32,922 nucleotides of DNA from Prevotella sp. (GCA_021636625.1 JAJWLX010000036.1:1-32922), one strand, 5' to 3'. Shown: positions 7,278 through 15,612, counted from the stretch's first letter. The notes: a model not told the origin generated them from the sequence alone. Program-made: numbers and translations.

Positions 7278-7285
7278 CAAAATTA
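7278..7285 (-). promoter_or_regulatory. Possible internal -7 box before the amidase
   Basis: TAATTTTG on the minus strand, 18 bases from the amidase ATG, with no clear -33 box. Possible internal start within the folB-amidase-mlaD cluster. Confidence 0.3.
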
Positions 7286-7311
7286 CTACTTTATTATCAG
7301 AAAACCTAATT

Positions 7312-7686
7312 CTAACTATAAGTTTTATCATTTGTTAATACAACCTCTACCCCTGCGCCGTCGCTATCGGCCCCCATCGGTGGATTTACCTTGGTGATAG
7401 AGAGTTGGAGTTTCTGGATTTCCGGGAAATCGGAAAAGAGCCTATGGGCAATTCTGCCTGCCACATGCTCCAGGAGCCTGCTGGGCGTTGCCATTTCTTC
7501 TCTTACCTTCTGATAGACCTCGGCATAGTTGAGAGTTCCCTCCAGATTGTCGGTCTTCATGGCAGAAGAGAAATCATAATCCAGCACCAGGTTGACGAGG
7601 TAATCGTTGCCTACGATTCCCTCCTGCGGCAATACGCCGTGGAAAGCGTGGAAACGCACATTTCTGAGATATATCTTACTGCTCAT
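7312..7686 (-). CDS. folB: Dihydroneopterin aldolase FolB
   Basis: Converts 7,8-dihydroneopterin to 6-hydroxymethyl-7,8-dihydropterin and glycolaldehyde in folate synthesis. From the ATG at 7686 it has 124 residues. Glu22 (in HGVLPQEGIVGNDY), Tyr54, Glu73 (LLEHVAGRI) and Lys99 (SITKVNPP) fall at almost the numbering known for bacterial FolB, which supports this start over the ATG three codons upstream (7695). The start overlaps the 3' end of the preceding gene by 11 bases, so the two are translationally coupled. No other folate genes are in the window. Confidence 0.93.
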   Translation of the reverse strand: MSSKIYLRNVRFHAFHGVLPQEGIVGNDYLVNLVLDYDFSSAMKTDNLEGTLNYAEVYQKVREEMATPSRLLEHVAGRIAHRLFSDFPEIQKLQLSITKVNPPMGADSDGAGVEVVLTNDKTYS

Positions 7687-8371
7687 CAAATTCATCTTCT
7701 GCCTCCTTATGATCGGTTTCGTTTTCTTTGCTTTCTATTCCGTTTTCTTCGTAGAGGTACTTCTTCAAGGCTCTTTCCACGCCTACCCGCCAGGTGTTGA
7801 GGGTTTCAGAGGTGAGCTGCAGCTGATTGACCAGCTTGATGACGTGGGCAACCGGCATACGATAGCGCAGGACGCCGGAGATGAGCTTGGCATAGTTCCA
7901 ATACTCAGGATTGAATTTCTCACTCAATCCCTCGACGGTAATCTTGTAGCCACGCTTGTTGACAAACTGGAAATCATATCTTTTCTGTCCCTCCGGGAGC
8001 ACCGTCTTGATGATCTTGCCCTTGGTGACAGACTTGGGGAGCATGATGCCTTCATCCTCATCCTGCAAACCGGTGAATATCTCGTAGGGATGACCATTGA
8101 GCAATCCGACCAAAGCCACCCATTTCTCCTTATTGTTCTGGTATCTTACCACATCGCACTCCAATTCCTTAGGTCGAACCTCTACCACTTCCGGACTACA
8201 GAGCGATTTCTGTGTTTCTTCGGAAATGAGTTTCGCCAATGGCAGATGGAGCTTATCCCAATCGACATTCTGCGCATCGAAATGCTCGTGCAGGGCAGCC
8301 AATCGGGTCTTCAAATCTTTCATCAAGGCGTGGCTCGCCTCTTCGAAAGTCATATTTTCAGTATATTCCAT
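7676..8371 (-). CDS. Stand-alone protein resembling the C-terminal region of B12-dependent ribonucleotide reductase (NrdJ)
   Basis: 231 residues, no signal peptide or membrane segment. Residues about 60-205 (RPKELECDVVRYQNNKEKW, VGLLNGHPYEIFTGL, RYDFQFVNKRGYKITVEGL, FNPEYWNYAKLISGVLRYRM, LNTWRVGVERALKKYL) recall, from memory, the C-terminal part of Bacteroidota class II reductases. The catalytic barrel is absent, as is any TSCPD or Cys-rich tail, so it cannot be a reductase by itself. Residues 1-55 are a helical N-terminus not expected in NrdJ, and the C-terminus is acidic (ENETDHKEAEDEFDEQ). It overlaps folB. It may be an accessory or regulatory protein; function unknown. Confidence 0.6.
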   Translation of the reverse strand: MEYTENMTFEEASHALMKDLKTRLAALHEHFDAQNVDWDKLHLPLAKLISEETQKSLCSPEVVEVRPKELECDVVRYQNNKEKWVALVGLLNGHPYEIFTGLQDEDEGIMLPKSVTKGKIIKTVLPEGQKRYDFQFVNKRGYKITVEGLSEKFNPEYWNYAKLISGVLRYRMPVAHVIKLVNQLQLTSETLNTWRVGVERALKKYLYEENGIESKENETDHKEAEDEFDEQ

Positions 8372-8386
8372 ATTAAACGTTTAATA
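8371..8386. promoter_or_regulatory. Perfect 16-bp palindrome at start of the NrdJ-C-like gene
   Basis: TATTAAACGTTTAATA touches the start codon and lies 8 bases downstream of a -7 box (8395-8402). A very similar palindrome sits at the same distance from the yfhO promoter (23125-23138). A second AAACGTTT core is at 8424-8431. Confidence 0.5.
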
Positions 8387-8394
8387 ATTAGCTG

Positions 8395-8402
8395 CAAAAT
8401 TA
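8395..8402 (-). promoter_or_regulatory. -7 box of the NrdJ-C-like/folB cluster
   Basis: TAATTTTG on the minus strand, 24 bases before the ATG. No TTTG at -33; that region carries AAACGTTT (8424-8431), which might be an activator site. Confidence 0.45.
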
Positions 8403-8519
8403 AAACAATATTTCTAAAATATGAAACGTTTGAGCAGATATTTCATCAAAAAACACACGAAAAGCTCATTATGAAGCAAAAAATGTAAAAGAACCGTGTC
8501 CTTTTTGGGAAACTTTCAT

Positions 8520-8527
8520 TATCTTTG
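8520..8527 (+). promoter_or_regulatory. -7 box of the nitroreductase gene
   Basis: TATCTTTG, 28 bases before the ATG at 8556. A TTTG at 8504-8507 is too close (12 bases) to be the -33 element. Confidence 0.5.
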
Positions 8528-8555
8528 CATAAGATATTAGAAAAAGAAACAAGAT

Positions 8556-9293
8556 ATGGAATCAATCAAGAAAAGAACCTCGATTCGCAAATATGCAGAC
8601 AGAGAGGTAACAGAAGAACTTTTGAACAGATTGCTGGAAGAAGCGATGCGCACTCCTACCATGGGAAACCTGCAGCTCTACAGCGTAGTGGTAACCCGCA
8701 GCGAAGAGGGAAAGAAGGCTTTGGCTCCTGCCCACTTCAACCAGCCGATGGTGACAGGCGCTCCTGTGGTACTCACCATCTGCGCCGACTACCGCCGCAC
8801 CACCCTCTGGGCAGCAAACCGCAAGGGAACCCCGGGATACGACAACATTCTCTCGTTTATGAATGCGGCTACCGATGCCCTGCTCTTCACGCAGACCTTT
8901 ACCAATCTGGCAGAAGAGGCGGGTCTGGGAACCTGCTTCCTGGGCACCACGGTGTATATGCCGAAAATGATCATCGACACCCTGAAGTTGCCGAAGCTGG
9001 TAATGCCAGTAGCTACCCTTACCATCGGATGGCCGGATGAGCAGCCTGCCCAGAGCGACCGTCTGCCATTGAGAAGCATCATACACAACGAGCATTTCGA
9101 GGATTATACCCCAGAAAAGATTGATGACTTCTATGCCGAGAAGGAAGCACTGGAAGAGAACCAGGAGTTTGTACGCATCAACAACGTAGAAACATTAGCC
9201 CAGGTTTTCACTGATATCCGATATACCAAGAAGGATTGCGAAGCCATAAGCATCGGATTCCTCGATGCCCTCAAGCAGCAGGGATTCCTTTAG
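8556..9293 (+). CDS. Nitroreductase family protein
   Basis: FMN-dependent, NAD(P)H-oxidising oxidoreductase of the nitro/flavin reductase fold, cytoplasmic, physiological substrate unknown. Of 245 residues, the N-terminus KKRTSIRKYADREVTEELL holds the family's R-S-[IV]-R-[KR]-[YF] FMN phosphate-binding pattern. TPTMGNLQLYSVVV follows at about 34-47, and EEAGLGTCFLG at about 127-137 is the typical second flavin-contact loop. The C-terminal 60 residues are helical and charged, nearer NfsA/FRP-like members than minimal ones. Monocistronic: own -7 box and a strong terminator at 9343-9386. Confidence 0.92.
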   Translation: MESIKKRTSIRKYADREVTEELLNRLLEEAMRTPTMGNLQLYSVVVTRSEEGKKALAPAHFNQPMVTGAPVVLTICADYRRTTLWAANRKGTPGYDNILSFMNAATDALLFTQTFTNLAEEAGLGTCFLGTTVYMPKMIIDTLKLPKLVMPVATLTIGWPDEQPAQSDRLPLRSIIHNEHFEDYTPEKIDDFYAEKEALEENQEFVRINNVETLAQVFTDIRYTKKDCEAISIGFLDALKQQGFL

Positions 9294-9299
9294 TTCGGA

Positions 9300-9324
9300 A
9301 GTTAAAGGAGTTAAAGGAGTTAAG
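9300..9324 (+). repeat. 9-bp tandem repeat after the nitroreductase gene
   Basis: AGTTAAAGG is repeated 2.7 times directly after the stop codon, before the terminator. A likely replication-slippage repeat; no function seen. Confidence 0.7.
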
Positions 9325-9342
9325 ACAAATGTCTTACTGCAA

Positions 9343-9386
9343 AAAAATAGCGCATCAGCAAGTTAATCTCGCTGATGCGCTTTTTT
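9343..9386. terminator. Bidirectional terminator, nitroreductase/GH2
   Basis: GCGCATCAGC (9350-9359) pairs perfectly with GCTGATGCGC (9371-9380), with an A-run before and TTTTTT after. It serves the two convergent genes. Its stem sequence recurs in the terminator at 13020-13053. Confidence 0.9.
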
Positions 9387-9401
9387 ATTTTACTTTCAGT
9401 T

Positions 9402-12400
9402 TTACTTATTGAAACCTGTAATCTCTACGTATGGAGCCTGACCTCTGCCATCCTCATCACGATAAGATACCTTGATAGTCTTGCACTCGTTCGGCATCAG
9501 ACTGAAATAGTTATCGCTGTAGATAACAGGGAGAATCTGCTCACCATCACCACCCTTCAGGTTCAGGCGAACCAAGAGAGCAGGTACATTGCCGGTATTG
9601 CGGATCTCAACCTCGCCAACCCACTCTTCGCCCTGCTGAACGAAACGCTTGCCGCTGACAGCAACATCTGCCTTTGGCAACTTAGAGAGAGCCTGGAGAT
9701 TATCCTCTTCCTTACCCATCACATAGAAGTTATCAGAAACCACCTGGTTGTTCTGCTCCAGAGTCAACTTGATGTAGTAAACCTCCTCATCCGGTTCGCT
9801 CACACTAACGGCATCGAGGGTCTGGTCTTCCGCCACATTCACTTCCTTGCTCTCCTCCTTGATCAACTTTCCGTACATATCAAAGACCTGAGCCTTGGCA
9901 AGCAAGCCATTCTTGGCACCACCGGCGAAGTTAACTACCTCGGCAACCTTCTTCACCGGGTTGTACTGGATATGCAATGGCTCGCAAGCCTTCTTCACAC
10001 CAAAGTAAGCGGCGGTTGGCTCAAAGTAATAATCGTAGGTACACCAAACCATGCTTGGCCAGCAGGCATGACTCATCCAGATGAGCAAACCAAGACGGTC
10101 CTGCTGAGAAGACTCGTACATCGCACGGTAGCCATCATAGTTGAGCCACTGTGCCCACTTGGTAAACTGCTCAGCACTCTGAGGCTTGCCATATCGCTTC
10201 TCCATGATGTTGTTGAAAGATTCACCACCCTGGGCACCCTTCAATGTATAATCATGCTGCCCCCAGGCATCGCTCTGTGGCCACAGATGCTCCGGTTCCA
10301 TCATTCTGCTCAGAGACTCGAAGGTAGGCACATTCGGCATACCACGCTCTGAATGCAGCTTATGGCTCTGGTTAGCGAAGTAGAAAGATGGTGACTTCAT
10401 CTGGTAAGGACCATGACCGCTGACACCGAGGTCGGCTGAGCTAGGAATATACCCCAACTGTGGATGGATATCCTTGACCTGCTCTCTCAGCACCTTGTCG
10501 ATCGATGCTGGAGGGAAGCCCTCGTTTCTACCGCAATAGATACCGATACAAGCATGGCTGCGGATGCGGGAGATGTAATCGGCTGAGTTCTCGAGGAACA
10601 TCTTGTCGTCATCAGGATCCGGTCCGTCCCATGGGTTAGCCAACCAGAAGTCCTGCCATATCATGATACCATACTTATCGCATGCCTCATACAGTTCCTC
10701 ATCTCCAATCTGACCTACCCAGTCGCGAATCATATTGTAGTTCATCTCCTTATGGTAGCGAACGGCAGCATCGTATTCACGTCCACGGTAGTTGAGGTTG
10801 GTCTCAGAGAATCCCCAGTTACCACCCAATGGGTTCAATCGCTTGCCATTGATGTAGATCTTGGTCTGAGTTTCCAGGTCGGCATAGCTCATCTGGCGGA
10901 TGCCCGCCTTATAGTTGACCTCAGAGATTACCTCGCCTGAAGTCTTGTCTGATACCTTGAAACCGGCATCATATAAATAAGGTGAACCATATCCGTTAGG
11001 CCACCAGAGATTCATGCGCTGGTTCTTGAGCTGAGGATAATCAGCTGGAGCGAAAGCCACCTCACGCTTCTCGTTAGGCTGCAGACTAACTTCCTGCTCG
11101 AACTGGATCTTACCGATAAAACCGGAAAGCTTCACGGTCTTAGCCACTGCATCTGCATTCTTCAGGAAGACAGATGGAGTCATGGTTGCCAATGTATCCG
11201 GCAGATTCAGAGTAGATGTTACCAACGGATCGGAAACGCTCACACCATTGTCATGAGTGAGATAGACATCATTCCAGATACCGATTTCACGACCTGGAGT
11301 ATTGGTAATCCAGTCCCAGCCGATAGATGCGTGGAAGGTAGGGTTATCAGCACCCAACTCACCACCGTTGAGGTCGGTATTCTGGAGATTCTTCTGCTTC
11401 ACAACGCCGAAGTGGGCATTCTTGATGACATGCACCTCCAACTTGTTGGCACCTGGCTTCAACTTCTTGGTTACATCGATGCGAGAGCGGATAAAGGCGC
11501 CATCGATTCTGCCTATCTTCTCACCATTCAGGAGTATATCCGCCTTCCAGTTGATACCATCGAAGTTGAGATAGGTATGCTGGTTCTTGTTGGCAGAAGG
11601 CTGATGGTTGATGGTAGTACGATACCAGAAATCAGAATTGAAGAACGACTCGGAAATCTGTCGCATATTATCATCATAGCGGTTATCAGGCACCGCACCG
11701 ATATTCATATAGCTGGTGAGCACGGTTCCAGGAACGGTAGCCTGAATCCAGGCATCGCTTCCCTCACGGCGCAACTGCCACTGGTTGAGCATCTGCTTGC
11801 CATTCTTAGAAGCCAAAGTGTTGGCTGCCTCGGCACGCAAGCCACCCTTACCCATCACCTGCATCTCTGACAAGGCATAGCGACCGGAAGCATCCGGCTG
11901 GGTAAGCAGCAATCTCACATATCTGCCATGACCCTTGCAAGCCACCTTCTCGGTCAAGCCCTTCTGCTTCTGCTGACCCAGGGTAGCAATATCGCTCCAG
12001 TTCTTGGCATCATTAGATACCTGAATCTTTCCATGGCGAGCCTTGTTCACCCAGTAGAGATTCACCTGGTCGAAGTCTGCCTCTGTACCCAGATCCACAT
12101 AGAGCCACTGGGCATTCTTAGCCAATTCAGACTTCCATACACTGGAGAAGTGCATGGATGGACGCCATGAAGTGGTATTATCGATGAGTTTGACGCGCCA
12201 CCACGCAGCACCCGGCATTGTAAATTCGATGCGAACATGCTCGTAGTTGCCCGTTTTCTTCAAAGGAATGGAAACATTCAGCTTGCGGAGCGGCAGGCGC
12301 ACCACATCCTGGAACTTGTTTGGGTCGGAACTTACCTGCTGTTTGGTAGCCTCGCCAGGAAGTCCGGTGCCTTTCTCTTCTCCCAGCACCTCCCATTTCT

Positions 12401-12890
12401 GACCATTGTGTGAACCCATCACTCGAATCACATAACCCTCAGTTGCCTTGTCCTGATAGTAAGCCAATTCACCCGTAAACTTCAGGTTTCTGAGGTTTAC
12501 CTTCATGGCTTCCCAATTGAACTCAGCAAAAGCCTTCTCGCCCTTGATATACTGGCTGGTGACCGTGTTGCCATCGATCATCTTCTCCTTGTCACGGTTG
12601 GACAACTCGCCTTCATTCGTTCTTACACTCAGGAAGGAAGGAGCCTTGCTGGTGATGATACCATCTGTTACCAGATGACCTGTAAGATTGAAATCGGCAT
12701 TCGAGGAAGTATATACCATACGGTTCAAGGCGATGTTCCTATAGGCATCATCCTTCACCATTTGAGGAGCCGTAAACTGAGACGGGCGTCCCGGATACTG
12801 TCCGACACCCCTTGTCCCGGTCTGATCGTCGGCATAAGTCAAGCCCAGAGCCTGACAGAGTAAAGCTATAACCACAACTGCTTTCTTCAT
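9402..12890 (-). CDS. Secreted GH2 family glycoside hydrolase with N-terminal discoidin-like domains
   Basis: Predicted retaining exo-glycosidase of 1162 residues. A signal peptide covers about 1-20. Two F5/8 (discoidin)-like regions, about 45-225 and 235-347, precede the GH2 core: sugar-binding domain about 360-545, Ig-like domain about 550-665, TIM barrel about 670-930 with acid/base Glu790 (CGRNEGFPP) and candidate nucleophile Glu848 (HSERGMPNVPTFESL). Ig-like domains fill the C-terminus. The SERGMPNVP form and overall length are closer to exo-glucosaminidase/mannosidase-like GH2 proteins than to LacZ. The neighbouring uronate operon suggests a uronate-containing substrate such as a pectic side chain, but this is inference. 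It has a full promoter of its own and is walled off by terminators on both sides. Confidence 0.88.
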   Translation of the reverse strand: MKKAVVVIALLCQALGLTYADDQTGTRGVGQYPGRPSQFTAPQMVKDDAYRNIALNRMVYTSSNADFNLTGHLVTDGIITSKAPSFLSVRTNEGELSNRDKEKMIDGNTVTSQYIKGEKAFAEFNWEAMKVNLRNLKFTGELAYYQDKATEGYVIRVMGSHNGQKWEVLGEEKGTGLPGEATKQQVSSDPNKFQDVVRLPLRKLNVSIPLKKTGNYEHVRIEFTMPGAAWWRVKLIDNTTSWRPSMHFSSVWKSELAKNAQWLYVDLGTEADFDQVNLYWVNKARHGKIQVSNDAKNWSDIATLGQQKQKGLTEKVACKGHGRYVRLLLTQPDASGRYALSEMQVMGKGGLRAEAANTLASKNGKQMLNQWQLRREGSDAWIQATVPGTVLTSYMNIGAVPDNRYDDNMRQISESFFNSDFWYRTTINHQPSANKNQHTYLNFDGINWKADILLNGEKIGRIDGAFIRSRIDVTKKLKPGANKLEVHVIKNAHFGVVKQKNLQNTDLNGGELGADNPTFHASIGWDWITNTPGREIGIWNDVYLTHDNGVSVSDPLVTSTLNLPDTLATMTPSVFLKNADAVAKTVKLSGFIGKIQFEQEVSLQPNEKREVAFAPADYPQLKNQRMNLWWPNGYGSPYLYDAGFKVSDKTSGEVISEVNYKAGIRQMSYADLETQTKIYINGKRLNPLGGNWGFSETNLNYRGREYDAAVRYHKEMNYNMIRDWVGQIGDEELYEACDKYGIMIWQDFWLANPWDGPDPDDDKMFLENSADYISRIRSHACIGIYCGRNEGFPPASIDKVLREQVKDIHPQLGYIPSSADLGVSGHGPYQMKSPSFYFANQSHKLHSERGMPNVPTFESLSRMMEPEHLWPQSDAWGQHDYTLKGAQGGESFNNIMEKRYGKPQSAEQFTKWAQWLNYDGYRAMYESSQQDRLGLLIWMSHACWPSMVWCTYDYYFEPTAAYFGVKKACEPLHIQYNPVKKVAEVVNFAGGAKNGLLAKAQVFDMYGKLIKEESKEVNVAEDQTLDAVSVSEPDEEVYYIKLTLEQNNQVVSDNFYVMGKEEDNLQALSKLPKADVAVSGKRFVQQGEEWVGEVEIRNTGNVPALLVRLNLKGGDGEQILPVIYSDNYFSLMPNECKTIKVSYRDEDGRGQAPYVEITGFNK

Positions 12891-12926
12891 TATTTTTTAA
12901 GTTTAAGTAATATACTAAGTTTTGTG

Positions 12927-12958
12927 CAAAGTTACAAAAAAAAAAATATACGCACAAA
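12927..12958 (-). promoter_or_regulatory. Promoter of the GH2 gene
   Basis: Minus strand: -33 TTTG at 12958-12955, a 20-base spacer, -7 TAACTTTG at 12934-12927. Start codon 37 bases downstream of the -7 box. Confidence 0.75.
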
Positions 12959-13019
12959 TATTTTAAACCAATTTATTTATTCTAGCGTATTTTAGGGGGC
13001 ATAAAAGGGGATGGAGCAC

Positions 13020-13053
13020 AAAAAAGCGCACCAACTTAACCAGCTGATGCGCT
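13020..13053 (-). terminator. Terminator of the gatC-kduI-exuT operon
   Basis: On the minus strand AGCGCATCA pairs with TGGTGCGCT (one G-T wobble), followed by TTTTT. It lies 27 bases after the exuT stop. Confidence 0.85.
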
Positions 13054-13079
13054 CAATTATTTATTTTCTGAATGATTCA

Positions 13080-14546
13080 TTACTCTACGACGATAGGCTT
13101 GTACTTAGGTACCAATGCCTTCATGATGCACCAGCCTACGAGGTAAGCCACACTACAGATGCAGAATACAATCATGTAAGCACCTGGCTTGCCATCGAAG
13201 CCCATGAAGGTGAAGGCAGAACCCTGACCCTCAGCGTAGGTGAAGAGCATACCGGAACCCTTATTGATGAGGAAAGAACCGATACCACCTGCCATGGCAC
13301 CAATACCTGTGATAGTAGCCACAGTTGACTTAGGGAACATATCACCGATGGTAGAATATAGGTTGGCAGACCAAGCCTGATGACCTGCACCGAGCAAACC
13401 GATGATGACAGCTGGCCACCATGCACTGTACTCACCCATAGGCTGAGCAATCAGACCGAGCAATGGGAAGCAAGCGAAGATCAACATCGCACGCATTCTA
13501 CCGATATATGGATTCATACCCTTCTTATCCACAAAATAGGTTGGCAAGTAACCGCCACCGATACTCAAAACCGTAACAATCGCATAAAGAGTGAAGATGA
13601 GGGCGATACCCATACCAGAGTCTGAAGAGTAACCATACTGATCAGAGAAGTAAGCTGGAGCCCAGAAAAGGAAGAACCACCATACACCATCTGTCATCAA
13701 CTTACCCACGATGAACGACCAGGTCTGGCGATAGCTGAAGCACTTGAGGAAGCCGATAGTCTTCTCCTCTTCAGCAGCCTCAGCATTCTCAGCCTCAGCA
13801 TCTACCTTCTCCATGTCTTCATCCTGCTCAATGTAAGTAAGCTCAGCCTTGTTGACGTGCTTGCTCTTGGATGGCTTCTCATAAAGCCACATCCAGAGGC
13901 CCATCCATACATAACCGAGCACACCAATGATGATGAAAGCCCACTCCCAGCCCATACTGCGAGCCAGCAAAGGAATGGTAGCTGGAGCTGCCAAGGCACC
14001 TACAGAAGCACCACTGTTGAAGATAGCGGTAGAGAACGCACGGTCTTTCTTTGGGAAATACTCCGCTGTTACCTTGATGGCTGCAGGGAAGTTACCAGCC
14101 TCACCCACTGCAAGAATCAGGCGGCAAGAGAGGAACAACCATACGCTGATGGTGGCAATGGCTACGGCAGCATCACTGCCAGCCTGTACCAGGCGGAGTG
14201 CCTCGATAGAATCGTAACCCTCGATCTGCATAGCTACCCAACCGCAACCTGCGTGCATCACAGCACCGGTTGACCATACGAAGATGGCGATGAGATAACC
14301 CTTCTTGGTACCCATCCAATCCACGAACTTACCTGCGAAGAGGTTGGCGATGGCATAGAAGATAGAGAAAAGACCGGTAATCGTACCATAGTCGTCATCA
14401 GTCCAGTGGAATTCTGGAGCGATGAAGTCTTTCCATGTTAATGACAGAACCTGACGGTCCATGTAATTGACTGTGGTGGCAATGAAAAGCAACGCACAGA
14501 TCACCCAACGGAAGTTGGACATTTTACTTGTTGAAATAGGACTCAT
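13080..14546 (-). CDS. exuT: MFS hexuronate transporter (ExuT-like)
   Basis: Inner-membrane proton symporter predicted to import galacturonate or glucuronate. It has 488 residues and about 12 transmembrane segments. The N-terminus FRWVICALLFIATTVNYMDR matches the ExuT-type anion:cation symporter signature (RW...L.F....NY.DR). A charged cytoplasmic loop follows TM6 (about 215-260) and is unusually acidic (EQDEDMEKVDAEAENAEAAE). It is the last gene of the gatC-kduI-exuT operon, 29 bases after kduI, and ends at a terminator. Uronate specificity rests on family resemblance and on the kduI neighbour. A start at Met9 is possible but less likely. Confidence 0.85.
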   Translation of the reverse strand: MSPISTSKMSNFRWVICALLFIATTVNYMDRQVLSLTWKDFIAPEFHWTDDDYGTITGLFSIFYAIANLFAGKFVDWMGTKKGYLIAIFVWSTGAVMHAGCGWVAMQIEGYDSIEALRLVQAGSDAAVAIATISVWLFLSCRLILAVGEAGNFPAAIKVTAEYFPKKDRAFSTAIFNSGASVGALAAPATIPLLARSMGWEWAFIIIGVLGYVWMGLWMWLYEKPSKSKHVNKAELTYIEQDEDMEKVDAEAENAEAAEEEKTIGFLKCFSYRQTWSFIVGKLMTDGVWWFFLFWAPAYFSDQYGYSSDSGMGIALIFTLYAIVTVLSIGGGYLPTYFVDKKGMNPYIGRMRAMLIFACFPLLGLIAQPMGEYSAWWPAVIIGLLGAGHQAWSANLYSTIGDMFPKSTVATITGIGAMAGGIGSFLINKGSGMLFTYAEGQGSAFTFMGFDGKPGAYMIVFCICSVAYLVGWCIMKALVPKYKPIVVE

Positions 14547-14575
14547 TTGTCTCAGTTTTTAAGCGTTTTGTTTTG

Positions 14576-15541
14576 TTATTCTAATGTAGGGATCTTCACC
14601 ACCTGCATATCATTGTAGATGAGGTTCTCACCAGCCATACCCCAGATAAAGGTATAGTTGCTGGTACCTGCAGCGCAGTGGATAGACCATTCAGGAGCAA
14701 TGACAGCCTGCTCATTGTTCAACCAGATAGGACGTGTCTCCTGTGGCTCACCCATTACGTGGAGAATCTTCTGACCCTCTGGTACATTATAATAGAGGTA
14801 AGTCTCCATACGGCGGAGGTGAGTATGAGCTGGCATGGTGTTCCAAACAGAACCCTCTTTCAACTCGGTAACACCCATCTGCAGCTGGCAGGTACGGACA
14901 CCAGCCACGCCATCGATGATCAACTGGTGGATCACACGGTCGTTGCTCTCCTTCAGGCTACCCGCCTTGATGTTGTTGGCATCCTTCAGGGTTACCTTCT
15001 TGGTAGGATAGGTCTGATGAGCGCAGGCACTGTTCATATAGAACTTAGCAGGCTTGGCAGCATCCTTGCTGCTTACCTCGATGCTCTTGGCACCACGACC
15101 TACATAGAGAGCCTCCTGGAAACCAAGCGTATATTTCTTGCCATCTACGGTAACAGTTCCCTCGCCACCGATATTGATGATACCCAACTCACGGTTGTCG
15201 AGCAGATTCTTCTGATCGTTTGGCTTATCGGTATAAAGCGGAGCGATAGAAGTGAGCTTCAAAGGAGCGGTTGTTGGCTCTGCACCACCGATGAGGAAAC
15301 GGTCGAACATGGTGTAGGTCCAGTTCACCTCACCTGGAGCGAACACCTTCTCGATAGCGAACTCACTGCGGAGACGCTCGGTTGTATAATGCTTGGCATC
15401 CATCGGATTGCTCGCATAACGAACGTTATAATTAGTGTAGGCATTTTCTGCCTTTACTTCGTATCCACACTTACCACACTGGCCAAAAGCCTGACTTGCT
15501 GTTAATACCATTGCTGCTAATATTAATGTTAATTTCTTCAT
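14576..15541 (-). CDS. kduI: 5-keto-4-deoxyuronate isomerase KduI with a signal peptide
   Basis: Isomerises 5-keto-4-deoxyuronate (from unsaturated uronates released by lyases) to 2,5-diketo-3-deoxygluconate. It has 321 residues instead of the usual ~280. The zinc ligands are all present: His239, His241 and Glu246 in MPAHTHLRRMETY, and His288 in PEWSIHCAAG. RELGIINIGGEG and KFYMNSACAHQTYPTKKV are also typical. The canonical N-terminus aligns only from about residue 36 (TNYNVRYASNPMDAKHY). Before it lies a textbook signal peptide, MKKLTLILAAMVLTASQAFG, then a CGKCG motif. No ATG or alternative start at the canonical position is obvious, so I predict a periplasmic enzyme, which is unusual. Middle gene of the operon. 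Confidence 0.93.
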   Translation of the reverse strand: MKKLTLILAAMVLTASQAFGQCGKCGYEVKAENAYTNYNVRYASNPMDAKHYTTERLRSEFAIEKVFAPGEVNWTYTMFDRFLIGGAEPTTAPLKLTSIAPLYTDKPNDQKNLLDNRELGIINIGGEGTVTVDGKKYTLGFQEALYVGRGAKSIEVSSKDAAKPAKFYMNSACAHQTYPTKKVTLKDANNIKAGSLKESNDRVIHQLIIDGVAGVRTCQLQMGVTELKEGSVWNTMPAHTHLRRMETYLYYNVPEGQKILHVMGEPQETRPIWLNNEQAVIAPEWSIHCAAGTSNYTFIWGMAGENLIYNDMQVVKIPTLE

Positions 15542-15549
15542 AATCGTTT

Positions 15550-15575
15550 ACTTTGAACTTTGAATTTTGAACTTT
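15550..15575. repeat. 7-bp tandem repeat between gatC and kduI
   Basis: ACTTTGA-ACTTTGA-ATTTTGA-ACTTT, just upstream of kduI within the operon. It includes TTTG words but no -7 box, so it is probably a slippage spacer rather than a promoter. Confidence 0.65.
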
Positions 15576-15612
15576 ATGATTACTTGAATTCTTCGTTCTT
15601 CACTTTCTTGTT

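Noticed and set aside
13525..13533. TTATCCACA (perfect DnaA box) inside exuT
   Set aside because: Isolated in coding DNA (codons of a VDKKG stretch on the other strand), with no origin-like context. Another lies at 20293-20301 in the GSCFA gene. They show that the word arises by chance.
15550..15575. Promoter between gatC and kduI
   Set aside because: The TTTG words come from a 7-base tandem repeat; no TAnnTTTG -7 box follows at the right distance, and the genes look co-transcribed.
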